A stretch of DNA of 64,000 nucleotides from Palaemon carinicauda (GCF_036898095.1 NC_090751.1:76725270-76789269); one strand, 5' to 3'; counted from the stretch's first letter, positions 47,172 to 59,078 are shown. Program-made: numbers and translations. The notes: generated by a model not told the origin, from the letters alone.

Positions 47172-48377
47172 TTATGTCCGTCTGCTTAACATAAATACAT
47201 TTGCTGCAACTTTGAACTTTTGAAGTTCTACAGATTTAACTACCCAATAAGAAAGATCATTCCACAACATGGCCACAGCTGGAATAAAACTTTTAGAATA
47301 CTGTGGAGTATTGAGCCTCATGATGGAGAAGGCCCAACTATTAGAATTAACTGCCCGCCTAGTATTACGAACAGGATGGAACTGTCCAAGAAGATCTGTA
47401 TGTAAAGGATGGTCAGAATTATGAAAAATCTTATGCAACATGCATAATGAACTCATTGAATGGCAGTGCCAAAGATTAACATCTAGATTCAGGAAAAAGA
47501 AATTTAATAGACCGTAAGTTTCTGTCAAACAATTTAAGACGAGAATCAGCAGCTGAAGACCGACAGGAGAACAATACTTGAAACAAGGTAGAATGAAAGA
47601 ATTGAAAGACTTCTTCAGAATAGATTGATCACTTAAAAGACTTTTTCAATAAGCCAATTTTTTGTGCAATTGAAGAAGACACAGACCTAATGCATTTCTC
47701 AAAAGTAAATTTGCTGTCAAGAATCACACCTACAATTTTAAAAGAATCATACAAAGTTAAAGAAACATTATCAATGCTGAGATCCGGATGTTGAGGGGCC
47801 ACTGTCATTGACCTACATACAATCATACTTTGAGTTTTGTTAGGATTCAACTTCATAACCCATAATTTGAATCATGCACTAATTTTAGCTTGATCTCTTT
47901 TAAGGGATTCACCAACCCAAGATCTACATTCAGGAGATGGAATTGATGCTAAAAGAGTAGCATCATCTGCATATGCAACAAGCTTGTTTTCTAGGCCAAA
48001 CCACAGGTTAGGTGTATAAAGTATGAAAAGTAATGGGCCATGAACAATACCCTGTGGAACACCATATATCACATACCTATACTCACTATGGTGCCCATCA
48101 ACAACTCTTTGAGATCTATTACTTAGAAATTCAATAATAATGCTAGGAAATGACACATCCACTCCCAACTGTTTCAGTTTGAAAACAAGGGCTTTATGAT
48201 TACCACAGTCAAAAGCAGCACTAAAATTAAGGCCAACCATACGAACTTCATGACCACTACCAAGGGATTTCTGTACAACATTGGAGATTGTAAAAGGGTC
48301 ATCACATGCTTCAAGGCCTTTACAAAAACCAAATTGCAAACTAGGGAATAGGTGATTAGCTTCAGCAAACCTATCAA
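47172..48377 (-). pseudogene. LINE A copy 3 reverse transcriptase
   Basis: This copy matches copy 1 over the palm and thumb and extends further upstream (QFGFCKGLEACDD, the RT block where the usual QFGFR..S.TDAL is altered). The YADD box (about 47960) is intact, but frames change near 47870, 47630 and 47530, so no continuous protein is possible. Confidence 0.82.
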
Positions 48378-49184
48378 GATGTTTTACCCGAAGACGTTAA
48401 AAAAATTTAAGATAATATGGGAGCTATGGAAATTGGGCGGTAATCAGTTGGACTTGAGCTACCAGAAACACATTTACATTAAGGAGTAACATTACTTATT
48501 CTCCAACAAGTGCTAAAAGCTCCTCTTGCTAACATGCACAAAATGACAGATAACTTTAGAGCTAAGAAATCTGCAGTCTTTATAAAAAAAAAAAAATGGA
48601 AAAATACCATTTGGGTCTGCAACTCCATAAGCATCAAGGTCCATCAACAGAGCTTTCATTTCACGAGATCAAAAAGCCAAACTAGTTAGTTTAGCCTCAG
48701 GAAAACAGGAATGAGGAAGTTCGAATTTCTCATAACTCTATTTACTGTCAAACACTTCAGCCAAGAGGGTTGTCTTTTCCTAAAGACAGTGAGTGACTGA
48801 GCCATATGGTTTAAGTAAAGGAGGAACTGTTGCATCTTCACCAAAGAGTGCAGATTTAAGGGTAAACCACCACTTATGGGGGTCCTGTTCCTGAGTCATA
48901 CCAGAAAGGGTTTCTTTTATGGTGAAATTGTATTCCTTTTCAGTTGAAGCATAAACTCTCTGAGCAAAACCTCTGAGCTGAGTATAGTTATTCCACATCA
49001 AATCTGACTTGTTACCCTTCTAAAGATGATATGCCTCCCGCTTTTACAAATAAGCTCGTCTACAATCATCATTGAACCGCGGTTTGTCCTTCACTCGGTA
49101 CCTTAGCACATGAGAAGGGATACGCCTGTCAATTATGATGACTAGATTATCATTCAAAGGGACAATAATTCTTCTTTACCTTGG
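48378..49184 (-). pseudogene. LINE A copy 3, endonuclease C-terminus and RT N-terminal region
   Basis: From 49170 down: LNDNLVIIIDRRIPSH, RVKDKPRFNDDCRRAYL (usual KDKPWFNDDCRRA), a stop, then NNYTQLRGFAQRVYASTEKE, KETLSGM and the SALFGEDATVPPLL linker (48780-49001). The region 48378-48780 is in broken frames. This is the longest piece of LINE A in the window. Confidence 0.72.
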
Positions 49185-49350
49185 GTAATCTCAAGTGTTG
49201 TCAGGTGTATGAGGACATAGAAGAATCTGTAAAAAATAGGCCAGACTATTCGGTGTATGTGTAGGCAAAGGGAAAGTGAACCGTAACCAGAGAAAGGGAT
49301 CCAATGTAGTACTGTCTGGCCAATCAAACAACTCCATAACTCTCTAGCGG
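49185..49350 (-). repeat. Repeat X copy 2, piece 3 (5' end)
   Basis: Matches 63235-63390 of the continuous copy: ggtaatctcaagtgttgtca, aggccagactattcggtgta and gatccaatgtag/taata. Completes X copy 2 after two insertions. Confidence 0.85.
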
Positions 49351-50518
49351 TAGTACCTTAAGGGGTGTTTTGACATAACTTTCAGAAATCGAAATTAGTT
49401 TTATTACTTTTATGTATGCAGACACATAACGTACACGCTCTCCAGAAGTTTCAGCCAGTTATTTTTACAAATAATGAAGATACAGCGATCTTTAAACAAT
49501 GATGTCATCCTTACTGCAACGTCTGCCTGACTGCTTGAGAGAATCATCTTGATGTGTTTATTTTTGCATACAGCGATTTTTTTCACTTATGTTTCAAAAT
49601 CTTGTACGTCTGGCAGAAATGGAAGGCATTGATAGAGGGTAGGTGAACAAAAACTACGAAATACGAGAACAGCAGCTAGAGTTTCCAAAGGCGTATAGAA
49701 GTTATAATGCATGTGTTTGTTTGCTTGCAGTTCGTATGTACATTGTGATTTCACAATATCCTCAGGAATTTTATAGCAATGCCAATGTTACCTAAGCTCA
49801 TGGAAAGAACAAAAAGTAAGCAGAGCACAAGAAAAAAGAACCAAGAAGAGAGAGAACCATGAATAAAAGTACAAAGCTGGAACATGCTAACTAAAACAAT
49901 GAGAGGCCCCTGGCAACTCATGACACCCTTACGCCAAGTGTATTTCTAAACTTAGGGTTTAAATAACTCATTTAGGGTTATCATAATAATGTTATATTGA
50001 TTTTTTCAAGAAAAAGAGCAAAACTTTGTTGCAAATCTTGGGGAACTCATAACTCCAAAACATACTTATTCACACTTAGGTACATTTTTCTCACTTGTAT
50101 ATTGTTCGATTTTTGAGAGAAAGATATCATTGAAAAGAGGAATAAAAATTCCAAAATTTTGTGTACCAGAATTTTGATTTTCCTTTTTCTCTTTTTTCAT
50201 GGATATTTTACATCTAGACGAAGAAAATTAAGAAAAAAATAATTAAAAAACAAGGAAAAGAAAAAATCTGTCATACAGAATTATTCGATTTAAAAAGAAG
50301 TTTTGATAGTATGATTTTCAAAACAATTGATGTCATATTAGTGGAGAAAACTGTACCTAAAACTTTTCTTAATATCATGATTTTTGGTAATATATCAAAA
50401 TGTTTTTGATCAAATGACTTCAAAATTTTTATATGATGAATGTATTATATATGTCTAAAACATATGTAGAAATTCTGTATTTTGAATTCGAAAAAAAAAA
50501 AAAATCATGGCATGGCAG
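49351..50518. other. Non-coding AT-rich DNA
   Basis: No gene or classified repeat. Around 49880-49990 there is gaggcccctggcaactcatg followed by two isolated ttagggtt words. From 50000 to 50500 the DNA is very A/T rich. Confidence 0.45.
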
Positions 50519-51239
50519 TGTCACGTAGACCTCTTTGAAACCCCTGTTGGAGGTCATGTACATGACCTCTGCCTGCTTGTTCGCCTGGGAAAGCATGCTG
50601 TCTTAGCTTCCACCGGCCACAGGATTCTGTCACCGTGTCAATCTGCAGACAAAGGGTTTTTTCCTGTCACCTCATTGTTCTTACAGATTGCTTGGGAGAG
50701 CAACATCCAGGATACAAAGGCCTTCCGGATAAGCATCCGGTTAGAGACAAAACGGACTACTACCTCGATACCCCTAGGACAGGTGGCATCTCCCCCATGG
50801 ACGCCATGTGCCACGACCGGCGGTGTGATCCGCCTGGTAGTTAGTCGGGTTAGAGTCGCTGTCAAGGTACCAGGGCTCGTAATTACTCCATTGTTCAAGA
50901 CCACAAGACCATAAGATCTTTGTGCAAAATTATACTTGAATTTTTTGAAGTAGACAGATGAAGTGTGAGTAACACTAATTTGATTTTATGTAACGGTATG
51001 TTCGTCTCCTCGCTGCTTGTTCGCCCAGAAATAGTGTTTTGATATTTTAAATGCAAAAGAGTAATTCTTATTAATGTGAAAAGAAAAATGCTTTGCTGAA
51101 TTTTTGATTAACTTAAACATGTTCAAGAAAACTATGTAATTTTTTACTTAAATACAATAAGTTGAATCGCAGCCTAATCCCTGTCTTATCCCGCTTTCTG
51201 AAAATTAATTTTTTTTTTTAAATTGTCTGTAACTTGACA
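50519..51239 (-). repeat. Gypsy-2 3' LTR
   Basis: On the minus strand this 721 bp segment starts TGTCAAGTTACAG and ends ACGTGACA, and it begins directly after the integrase end of Gypsy-2. It is the same family as the solo LTR at 38679-39363 (shared outer TGTCAA/GTGACA and inner blocks). A 135-codon open frame on its plus strand is antisense to the LTR and probably meaningless. Confidence 0.78.
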
Positions 51240-52360
51240 GCCGACGGTCCCCTTAATGGGTGGCTGGTGCGCTGGCCAACCTACTGGTCATCTGGCAGGA
51301 GATATTCAGATTTTAGGCAATCAATGGAGACCCAAGTCTTCTTTGCAACGCATGTTGAGGAGGAAAATGCTTTCAGCGAAAGACGGATCACAAAGAAAGG
51401 TCTCATGTAAAGGGGCATTAACAGTGGTGCTGCCGAATGCAGATCTGTCTGCATGCATTGCTTAGCTTGGGGCTTTTATGTCTGGTGGCATGGAATAACT
51501 TTTCCCATAACGTGATGTACGCCATGGAGAATGTTGGAGGTCGCAGACGGAAGAAATTCGGTAGGGACAACCAACAGGTCATCATACACCCACTCAGCTG
51601 CCTAGACATACAGGGCATCTTTAGGATTGGTCCTTAATCAAAGGAGGACCCAGAGAAGCTGGGTAAACCAGTTGGAGTCCCAGCAGCAGGACATCAAAGA
51701 GGCTTTGAGGTTTCGGTGAAAACGTTCAACCATTCTGTTGGCTGAAGAGATGTATGTGGTTGTCTGATGAAGGGTGATTTCTAGGAGATGCACTAATGAT
51801 GTCCACAATTGAGAGATGAAAGTGGTACCCCTGTCAGAAGTAATATGCTCAGGGATACAGAATCTTGCTATCCATCCTGAGAGTAAGACAGATGTAGATG
51901 ACACTACACAGGTAACGATGTCCTTGTGATGGGGGTAAGGGACCTGCAACATTGACGTGAATGTAGGCAAAGTGCCGCTGAGGTTGAGGAAAGGTGTCCA
52001 CTTCTGAATCCGTGTGACGATGTACTTTCAAGGTTAGGTATGAAGTACAGGCACAGACCCAATCCTTAGCATCCTTAGTAATGCCATGCCAAATGAACTT
52101 TGTCTTCAGCAGCTGAGCAGTAGAACGGTACGAGCGATGTGATAGGCCATGAATGAAATCAAACACTGTCGGCACATGGGAAAAGGCATCCACAGTCTAG
52201 GTCTACCAGAGGAGGGTGGCATTGGAGTCGTCGAGAGGGACGTCCTCATAACTGAGCGATATGCAGGATATCCTACATGCATGGTACTTGGGATCTTCTC
52301 ATTTGGCTTCTGCCCAGGCATTGTAATCCAGTCCCCAGTAAATGGCATTAGCAACAGGAT
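51240..52360 (-). pseudogene. Gypsy-2 integrase
   Basis: The zinc-binding part is IHGLSHRSYRSTAQLLKTKF then DWVCACTSYL (52050-52150). The core begins FAYIHVNVAGPLPPSQGHRY, with Asn replacing the first catalytic Asp. ITSDRGTTFISQLW (51800-51845) keeps the second Asp and NRMVERFHRNLKASL (51690-51740) keeps the Glu. The tail down to 51250 has YLLPDDQ and a stop. Frame changes near 51970 and 51640. Confidence 0.82.
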
Positions 52361-52398
52361 TCACTTTCCCAGGGACGTGCTGAAGTGTACAATTATAT

Positions 52399-53000
52399 TC
52401 AGCCACAGCAGACATGTCGGTGATGACGGGCCAACCAGATGTCAGACTGTCGAGTGAAGCAGAGGCATCTAGTCCGTGCGAATAACGAAGGGTGCACCTT
52501 CCAAGAAGTGGCGAAAGTGACGGACAGACAACTGCACTGCCAGCAATTTGCAGTCGAAGGTAGAGTAGCCGGATTCAACCTTGAACAGCTTTCTACTGAA
52601 TAAGACCAATGGGCAGGGAGAGCTTTTGACCAACTGCTCATGTACTGCCTCAATAGCGATGTCGCTTGGTGGAGAGAAGGAGAGGTGCATGTGGCACAGG
52701 GAAAGTGAGAGCAGCAGCAGTCAATAGGGCATTATTTGAGTTGCAGAAGGCTGCTTCTTGAAGGGGATCCCACTTCAGGTCTTTGGACTTGCCCAAGAGA
52801 GAGAGGCGGGGCAAGAGTGGCAGCGCAACAATTCTTGTAGTGCTTTGACGGTTGAAGGCGTGGGGAAGTTCTGAACAGCTGCTACATTCTCAGGGAGGGG
52901 GTGGACTCCTTCAGGAGTGATGTGGGGCCCTAAGAACGATTATTCGTTACCCTCAAACATACACTTGCCGTACCGGACTAAAAGACCGTTCTTGAAGGCG
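52399..53000 (-). pseudogene. Gypsy-2 RNase H
   Basis: MHLSFSPPSDIAIEAVHEQL (52630-52690) corresponds to L...TDAS..A.GAVL.Q with the catalytic Asp region altered. Then LVLFSRKLFKVESGYSTFDC, LLAVQLSVRHFRHFLEGAPF (Glu changed) and VIRTD (kept). The sequence from 52700 to 53000 is the RT connection in broken frames. Confidence 0.78.
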
Positions 53001-53662
53001 GTAGAGCACGATGTGTAGATGATGGAGGGGTTCCTCTCTGGAGGAAGAGAACACAAGTATGTCATTCATGTAACATACATAGAAGAGGAGATCCCCTAAG
53101 ATGCCATCCCTGAGGAATTTTGAATGCCAAAACAGGAGTAATTGAAGGTGTATGTACCAAAAGGGGTGATGATGGCAGTCTTGGGGATGTCTCCTTAGTT
53201 AACGGGCACCTGATAATACCCCTTCAGGACGTTGAACGTGGAGTAAACCTTCATTTTATGCAAGTAGGTGGTCACATCGGCAATGTTTGGGAGGGGGCAG
53301 TGATCTGGTTTTGTCTACATGTTCAGGCACCTGTATTCCCCATATGGACGCAGAGAGCCCTCTTTCTTCAGGACGATGTGTAAGGGTGATGACAATTGGC
53401 TTGAGGCCTTTTGGAAAAGTACCATTTCTTCCATTTCGGTTACCGTTTGTTTAGTGACAACTAAACGATCTGGTGACAGATGTCTGAATCTGGCGTACAC
53501 TGGGGGTCCTGTTGTCTTGATATGGTGATAAATACTGTGTTTAGCGGAAACTGTGCATGTTTGATGAGGCTCGTAGGCCTCCATGGTTGCTCTGATTTGG
53601 CTAGTAAGATCGGAAGGGGCAGGTTGGAGAGGTGTCGAGGAGTATGAATAAGAGTTGACCAA
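53000..53662 (-). pseudogene. Gypsy-2 reverse transcriptase
   Basis: Starts at PAPSDLTSQIRATMEAYE and KHSIYHHIKTTGPPVYARFR, then LHIVLKKEGSLRPYGEYRCL (53330-53390). The palm follows in other frames: KVYSTFNVLKGYYQ-like at 53210-53260 and a decayed catalytic region near 53060-53090 (YVNDILVFS, where the usual YVDDI has Asn). Not functional. Confidence 0.78.
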
Positions 53663-53935
53663 TCGACAGTCAGCGACCTCAACCAGGAGTTGGAAATGTG
53701 AAAGGAAGTACAGTACGCAGCGAGGATTGCCAATGAGAAGTCAGCTCCGGAAATCTTCCAATTATATTTGGCGCTTCCAAACAATAATGTGATGGTTTCA
53801 TTACTGAGGGAGGGTATCACAGATCCATTGGCAGCTACCAGAATGATGTCAATTGACAGACTACGTTGTGTCCTGGAGAGTGGCCTTGGAAGAGGAGAAC
53901 GGCAAGCACCCATGTCTACCTAAACTCACACGCTC
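53663..53935 (-). pseudogene. Gypsy-2 aspartic protease
   Basis: The active-site region reads VDMGACRSPLP at about 53885-53920, so the Asp-Thr-Gly triad has become Asp-Met-Gly. IILVAANGSVIPSLSNETIT and FGSAKYNWKISGADFSLAIL follow as in Gypsy-1. Frame open from 53913 to 53461 into the RT, unusual for this otherwise broken element. Confidence 0.78.
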
Positions 53936-53977
53936 GTACCTGCATCATGTAAAAAGAAAAGATTAGTGATGGGGGAG

Positions 53978-54000
53978 NNNNNNNNNNNNNNNNNNNNNNN
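53978..54000. other. Assembly gap (23 N)
   Basis: Run of 23 undetermined bases at the point where Gypsy-2 gag should begin. Sequence on the other side is unrelated to Gypsy, so the true gap may be larger than shown or a misjoin. Confidence 0.98.
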
Positions 54001-54310
54001 ATAGTACTCTGAGTGTGCAGACCACCGCCACGGCAGCTTGTTTCCCGAAACCAGCTTGCCTTTCCTAGAGTCAATTTAGACTGTAGGCGTATTTGAAGTC
54101 TGTGCGACACCCATGTGCGAACTTGGGGGTTAAGGTTAGGATTAAATCGGTCGACCTTTGACCTAGCACTTTCAAAAACTGAATCACTTCCACGTCTCAA
54201 ATAAAATTTAATCCCTGAAAGTTTCACTACTATATGAGCAAAAAATTGTTCACAAACAAACAAACAGACAAACATTAGGCGAAAATATAACTTCCTCCCA
54301 ACTGCACAAA
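54001..54310 (+). repeat. Candidate RTE-type LINE 3' end
   Basis: Contains gtcgacctttgacctagcac, atcacttccacgtctcaaat, tgaaagtttcactactatat and a tail acaaacaaacaaacagacaa. Such GACCTTTGACC..GTTCACAAACAAAC tails resemble RTE-like LINE/SINE 3' ends of invertebrates as I remember them. No coding part is attached. Confidence 0.45.
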
Positions 54311-54940
54311 CCTGTTTGAATGAAAGAGTATTTTCAGAATTTAATACGCTTGGTATTGTTACAATAATCAGAGAGCTTATTTTGATTAAAGCACTGAATT
54401 AAACAAAATCAATTCAAGAAGTATGAGGAAAAATCGTAAAGCAATTTAACTAAATAATCTCAATTTATTTTTAATGCGAAAGGAAAAGGATAGTAACATC
54501 TATGTAAACCTGATTTTTCTCAAAGATATTATGAGTTTTCGAAAAGAGACTGAAAACTGAGAGTTTCTTTAAACAATGCGAGAAAGTAAAAGCAATGAAG
54601 ATAAAATATAAACCAATTTTGAAGTCAAAATTCTTCATAAACAGCTTTTCGAAAAACTTGCTTGAGCTCGTTTGAAAATAAAACTTCGCATAAATATAAA
54701 TATAAAAAGACTCCAGACAATTAGCCACGCTAAACAATTTGTCTTCATGAAATTACATAACACTGCAATATATCATGAAGATAGATGAACAACCCAGAAT
54801 ATTGCACAAATAGTAATTTTACTTTTAATCTAATACACAAAGCATATTTACACATTCTTTTATACCTCAAAAAGGAAAATATTGTTCCAAAGAGATAGCT
54901 AAAGTCTGTTTCTATTTTTTTTTAATTATAAAGCTTCTAT
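54311..54940. other. AT-rich DNA, no gene
   Basis: Nothing recognisable; short open frames with Phe/Lys/Ile bias are compositional. Confidence 0.45.
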
Positions 54941-54949
54941 TTTGCAAGT

Positions 54950-55885
54950 GATTTAGTTCCTATCACTGCAATATAATGTCTTTCATCTTAAAGAGATTCA
55001 TCCCAAAATAGGAAAAAGGAAAGAGATTCTCCCATTATTTTAAATATTAAGTAATTTTTTTTCAGAGTAAGATTGAAAATTACTGCAATTTTATCTCTCA
55101 TTTGAAAAAGATTTATCCCAAAATAAGAAAATAAGAGACTCTACTTTAGTTTCAGTAAAATTAGTTGTTTTTCTCAAAGTTTGAAAATGACTGAAATATT
55201 GAAAATGACTGAAATATTCTCTTTCGTCTGAAAGAAATTCATTCCAAAATCGAAAAAAATAGTCCTCTATTGTTAAAAACAATTTTTTTCTCAAAATAAG
55301 ACTGAAAATTACTGAAATATTGTCTTTCATCTGAAAGATGATTAATCCCAAATTCATAAAAAAAAAAAATCCTTTTTAGAAAAATAAATTTATTTTCTTG
55401 AAATACGATTAAAACTTAATGAAATATTCTCTCATCCAAAAAATATTCATCCCATATTCGAAAAAAAAGATTCCCATACCTAAAAAAAAAAAATTCTCAA
55501 AATAAGATTGAAAATGACTGAAATATTTTCTTCCATCCGAAAGAAATTATCCACCCCCCCCAAAAAAAAAAATAAAAATGATTCCCCCCCCCCAAAAAAA
55601 AAAATATTCCTATTGTCCCCAAAAAATTATTTTCCTCAAAACAATATTGAAAATAACTGAAATATCTTACATATGAAGGAGATTATTCCCAAAATCGAAA
55701 AAAAGAGATTCCCACATTGTTTAAAAAAAAAGTTATTTTCATCAAAAGATTAAAAATGACTAAAATACCTCTTTCACCTAGAAGAAATTCATCCCAAAAT
55801 CGAAAACAATCATTCCCCCATTGTTTAAAAAAAAAATATCTTAAAGTTATTTTCTAAAAATAGGATTGAAAATGACTGATTTCTG
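54950..55885. repeat. AT-rich minisatellite, about 110-bp unit
   Basis: Eight units with core gaaatattctctttcatctg, gaaattcatcccaaaatcg and a poly-A/poly-T spacer, near 54975, 55090, 55210, 55320, 55425, 55525, 55660 and 55768. Units vary in the length of A and C runs (ccccccccc at 55550-55600). Confidence 0.85.
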
Positions 55886-57262
55886 ATTCCGATAAACCTC
55901 CGGTGAATACATTTCCAAGACTACATCCCCGTTCGCCTAATGCATCCTACTCGGATCGTTGCTTAATGCAACATAACATCTCTGGCTGTATCCTTCGCCT
56001 CCTGATGCAACTTCCAAATCCTTAACATAACGTTCGATCGCGTTGCCTCATTTCCGTTTTGTCCACGCCATCCTCATCATAGTATTATTCCTCCAAGTAC
56101 AAGGCATACACCCTCCTTCACCCCTCCCCCCCCCTCCTTCCTACTCTCATTTATTCTTCCCACTTGAAGGGTGTACTAGTCCTCCCCACCCTAGTCTCTC
56201 CTACTCCTCCATTTCCTATCCTCTCTCCTATCCACGTTCGTCATCTCCTCTTTTCTTTGATGAAGATCCTCCTCCTCCTCCTCCTCCTCCTCCTCCTCCT
56301 CCTCCTCCTCCTCCTCCTCCCTCCTCCTCCTCCTCCTCCTCCTCCTCCAACCTCCGCTCCTACGTTGCTCATGTACACAGCATCCTTTACCTCTTTCCCG
56401 ACAATTTCCTCGCTGCTTCCTTCGAAGGAAATGGAGTAGGCAGCCCTAAGGTCGGAGGCCCTTCGCCCTCAAACGACTCCGAAAGGCATCTCGCTTCGTT
56501 TGTCTCGATATGACCTTGTGGATCTTGGCTAGTGCCACGAAGGGGTTGGGGGGGCGGGAAGTAGGACCCAGAAGGTTCCTTTTAATAATCCTACGCTTTG
56601 CTTAAAAAGTGGCATTCACAATTATAATATTTTCAAGAGTACCTGTTGGCCCAAATATTAATTTACTTAATTGATCATTATCTCTGAATGAAGGATGCTG
56701 TAATTAAATATCAAAGTAGTATTTTCATCATTAACCTTCTAACTCGTCTGAACAGTTATGTAATTGACAGTTCCTAATAGCTACATATAGGGCACGTGTT
56801 TATTTAAGGAAGTATTCTTAATTACTCTATTAAAAATGACATTTACCTTTTAACCCTTTTACCTACACAACCTGTTCCTCATTACAGCCTGGCGTGATCT
56901 AGCACACTTTACGACACGTATTGCACGTATCAATCAACTTCTTAGTTGTTTTACGTGCCCTGTATGATTTGCCTTAAAAAGAGACTGTACGGCATCTCCC
57001 CTTTACATTGTTACACGTTCATTCGTTTGATATTAAATGCAATGTGAGCTACTGTTCATTAAGCTACAATGCCGAAAGCTTTGGTGCACGGTGCTACGAA
57101 TAGGACAGCACTTAACCTTCACTTGACTAGATTATTGAAACCATTATATGACAGTCTAGTTATTAACACGAAATGGTATACCTGGAATTCGTCCGACTCC
57201 TAAAACCTTCCATAATGTTCATAATGTTATTCTACAAGATAGCTGCTGCTAATTTTTTAGGG

Positions 57263-57264
<2 letters not shown>
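55886..57264. other. Single-copy DNA with a CTC trinucleotide run
   Basis: No gene supported. (CTC)n at 56264-56349 creates proline- and leucine-rich open frames (56043-56513 and 56164-56439, plus) that are low-complexity artefacts. Flanks 56520-57240 are AT-rich without recognised repeats. Confidence 0.5.
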
Positions 57265-57300
<36 letters not shown>

Positions 57301-57373
57301 TATACAATACATATATAGATATATATATATAAATATATATACAATATATATGCATATATATTTATATATATAC

Positions 57374-57406
<33 letters not shown>

Positions 57407-57414
57407 ATACATAA

Positions 57415-57449
<35 letters not shown>

Positions 57450-57456
57450 AATATAT

Positions 57457-57488
<32 letters not shown>

Positions 57489-57586
57489 GTTTATATATAT
57501 ATATGTGTATATATATATAATATATATTATATATATATATATTATATATATATATATATATATACTGTATATATATATGTATATAT
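57265..57586. repeat. Complex (TA)n/(CA)n microsatellite
   Basis: Mostly TA with interspersed ATACAT and a (CA)n block (57414-57433). Open frames of Tyr/Ile across both strands are by-products. Confidence 0.93.
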
Positions 57587-58019
57587 AATTTGATCCTACT
57601 TTATCCTACTCAGAAAGAAATTATATCTTCTTACACCCCTTCCCCCAAAAAATCTGTTCCTTAAATTACAACATTAACTGAAATATTCTATCAGTAAACT
57701 CAAAACTTCTTCAAATGATTTCAAAACATTCTCGGAGTATGTAGCAGAGATTAGTTGAGCAGTCAATATTGCATCCTAACTTTTCTTTTATCATCTAAAA
57801 TTCATTTAACCTTCAACAGTCTCATAACTTATTTCTCATGGAATCAAGTTGAGAATTATCGAGTTATTCCTTCCTATGGATTTTACATATTCCTCAAAAA
57901 CGTCACTTTATTCCATTCCAACCACTGTTATCTACTTCCCAGTCAGTTCGCGTTTCCCATTTCTATAGCTTTGTGTTTTGTCCTGATAGCGACTTCGCTC
58001 GCTTTCCTATAAAATTTTG
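57587..58019. other. AT-rich DNA, no gene
   Basis: Short Phe/Ser-rich frame at 57755-58012 (plus) ends at the edge of a minisatellite; no motif or homology recognised. Confidence 0.4.
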
Positions 58020-58580
58020 AATGTTTTATTTTAAATTCTTCATTCAGCTCTGTTTTTTTTACCAGCAAGAATAGAACTGACCATTCTATATATACGTATG
58101 ATTATTTCTTTTAATTTATTCATTCAACTTTTTTTTAGCAGCAAGAAAATGAACTAAATATTGTATGTATATGTATGAATATTTCTTTTAAATTCTTCAT
58201 TCAGCTCCTTTTTTTTAGCTGCAATAATAGAAATGAAAATTCTATGTATACGTAAGGATATTTTTTTTAAATTCTTCATTCAGCTTTTTCTTTTATCCTT
58301 TAGCATCAAGAATAGAACTAAACATTCTTTTATACGTATGCATATATCTTTTAAATTCTTCATTCAACTCTTTGTTTTTTATTTTTAGCAGCAAGAATAG
58401 AACTGAACATTCTATGTATAAGTATGAATATTTCTTTTAAATTCTACATTCAGCTTTGTTTTGGTTTCTTAGCCGCAAAAATAGAACTGAACATTCTTTT
58501 ATACGTATGAATATTCCTTTTAAATTTGTCATTCAGCAATTTTTTTAGCAGCTAGAATGGAACTCTAAACTTTATATGTC
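58020..58580. repeat. AT-rich minisatellite, about 80-bp unit
   Basis: Seven units with core ttttaaattcttcattcagct, tttttagcagcaagaatag and aactgaacattctatgtata, near 58025, 58110, 58180, 58265, 58350, 58435 and 58515. Confidence 0.87.
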
Positions 58581-58782
58581 TACGTAGATATCAACAAGAA
58601 TGATTTGGTGCTTGAAATGTGCCTCTGACCCCAAAACTTGAAATCCACGTTTGCTTGGGGTTCGTCAAAAGAATTAAACACTCATTCTCTCTCACTGGTA
58701 TAAAATTCATGGATTTTCTTGGAAACGTTTTCAAAACCACGAAGTCCTCCGGGTCCCTGTCTGTCTGTCTGTCTGTCTGTCC

Positions 58783-58860
58783 TACAATAAATTAAGAGAA
58801 ATGCCAATTTTTCTTTATAAAGCTTTTTACATTATATGTTAACTATGGCTTACTTGAGAC

Positions 58861-58924
<64 letters not shown>

Positions 58925-59021
58925 GGATGTACACTTCTCTTTTATTCCAAACCTAAACCGATGTATTCAGTTGCTTGCAAGTTCCTAGGAATATACGTAG
59001 GAGGATCAACATATGAATAAC

Positions 59022-59078
<57 letters not shown>

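Larger units (their letters stand above)
46961..49184 (-). mobile_element. LINE A copy 3, inserted in repeat X
   Basis: A 3' (AAT)n tail at 46961-46984 is followed by the family UTR, RT and the endonuclease-RT linker on the minus strand. It is 5'-truncated at about 49184. RT motifs are split over several frames: AAFDCGNHKALVFKLKQLG, GVPQGIVHGPLLF (Ser to Ile, Leu to His changes), YADDATLLAS intact, and the thumb part at 47172-47528. The linker at 48780-49001 reads WWFTLKSALFGEDATVPPLL. Confidence 0.85.
51240..53977 (-). mobile_element. Gypsy-2: LTR retrotransposon pol, truncated at an assembly gap
   Basis: The minus strand has protease, RT, RNase H and integrase in order, ending next to the LTR at 50519-51239. 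The 5' LTR and gag are missing; the element is cut at the run of N. Its proteins resemble those of Gypsy-1 (LVAANGS, YARFRHL, GPLPPSQGHRY) but its LTR is three times longer and unrelated, so these are two families of one lineage. Every domain carries stops or catalytic changes. Confidence 0.85.

Noticed and set aside
49965..49990. Telomere-like ttaggg words
   Set aside because: Only two isolated copies, not tandem.
50507..50914. 135-codon plus-strand protein with apparent splice acceptor
   Set aside because: Antisense to a Gypsy-2 LTR; a related sequence in the solo LTR has a different frame structure.
56043..56513. Proline-rich 156-codon protein
   Set aside because: Generated by a (CTC)n run; overlapping frames are equally long, which points to repeat composition and not coding.
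57173..57520. 115-codon Tyr/Ile-rich frame and its antisense counterparts
   Set aside because: Low-complexity translation of TA/CA repeats; no start context or homology.
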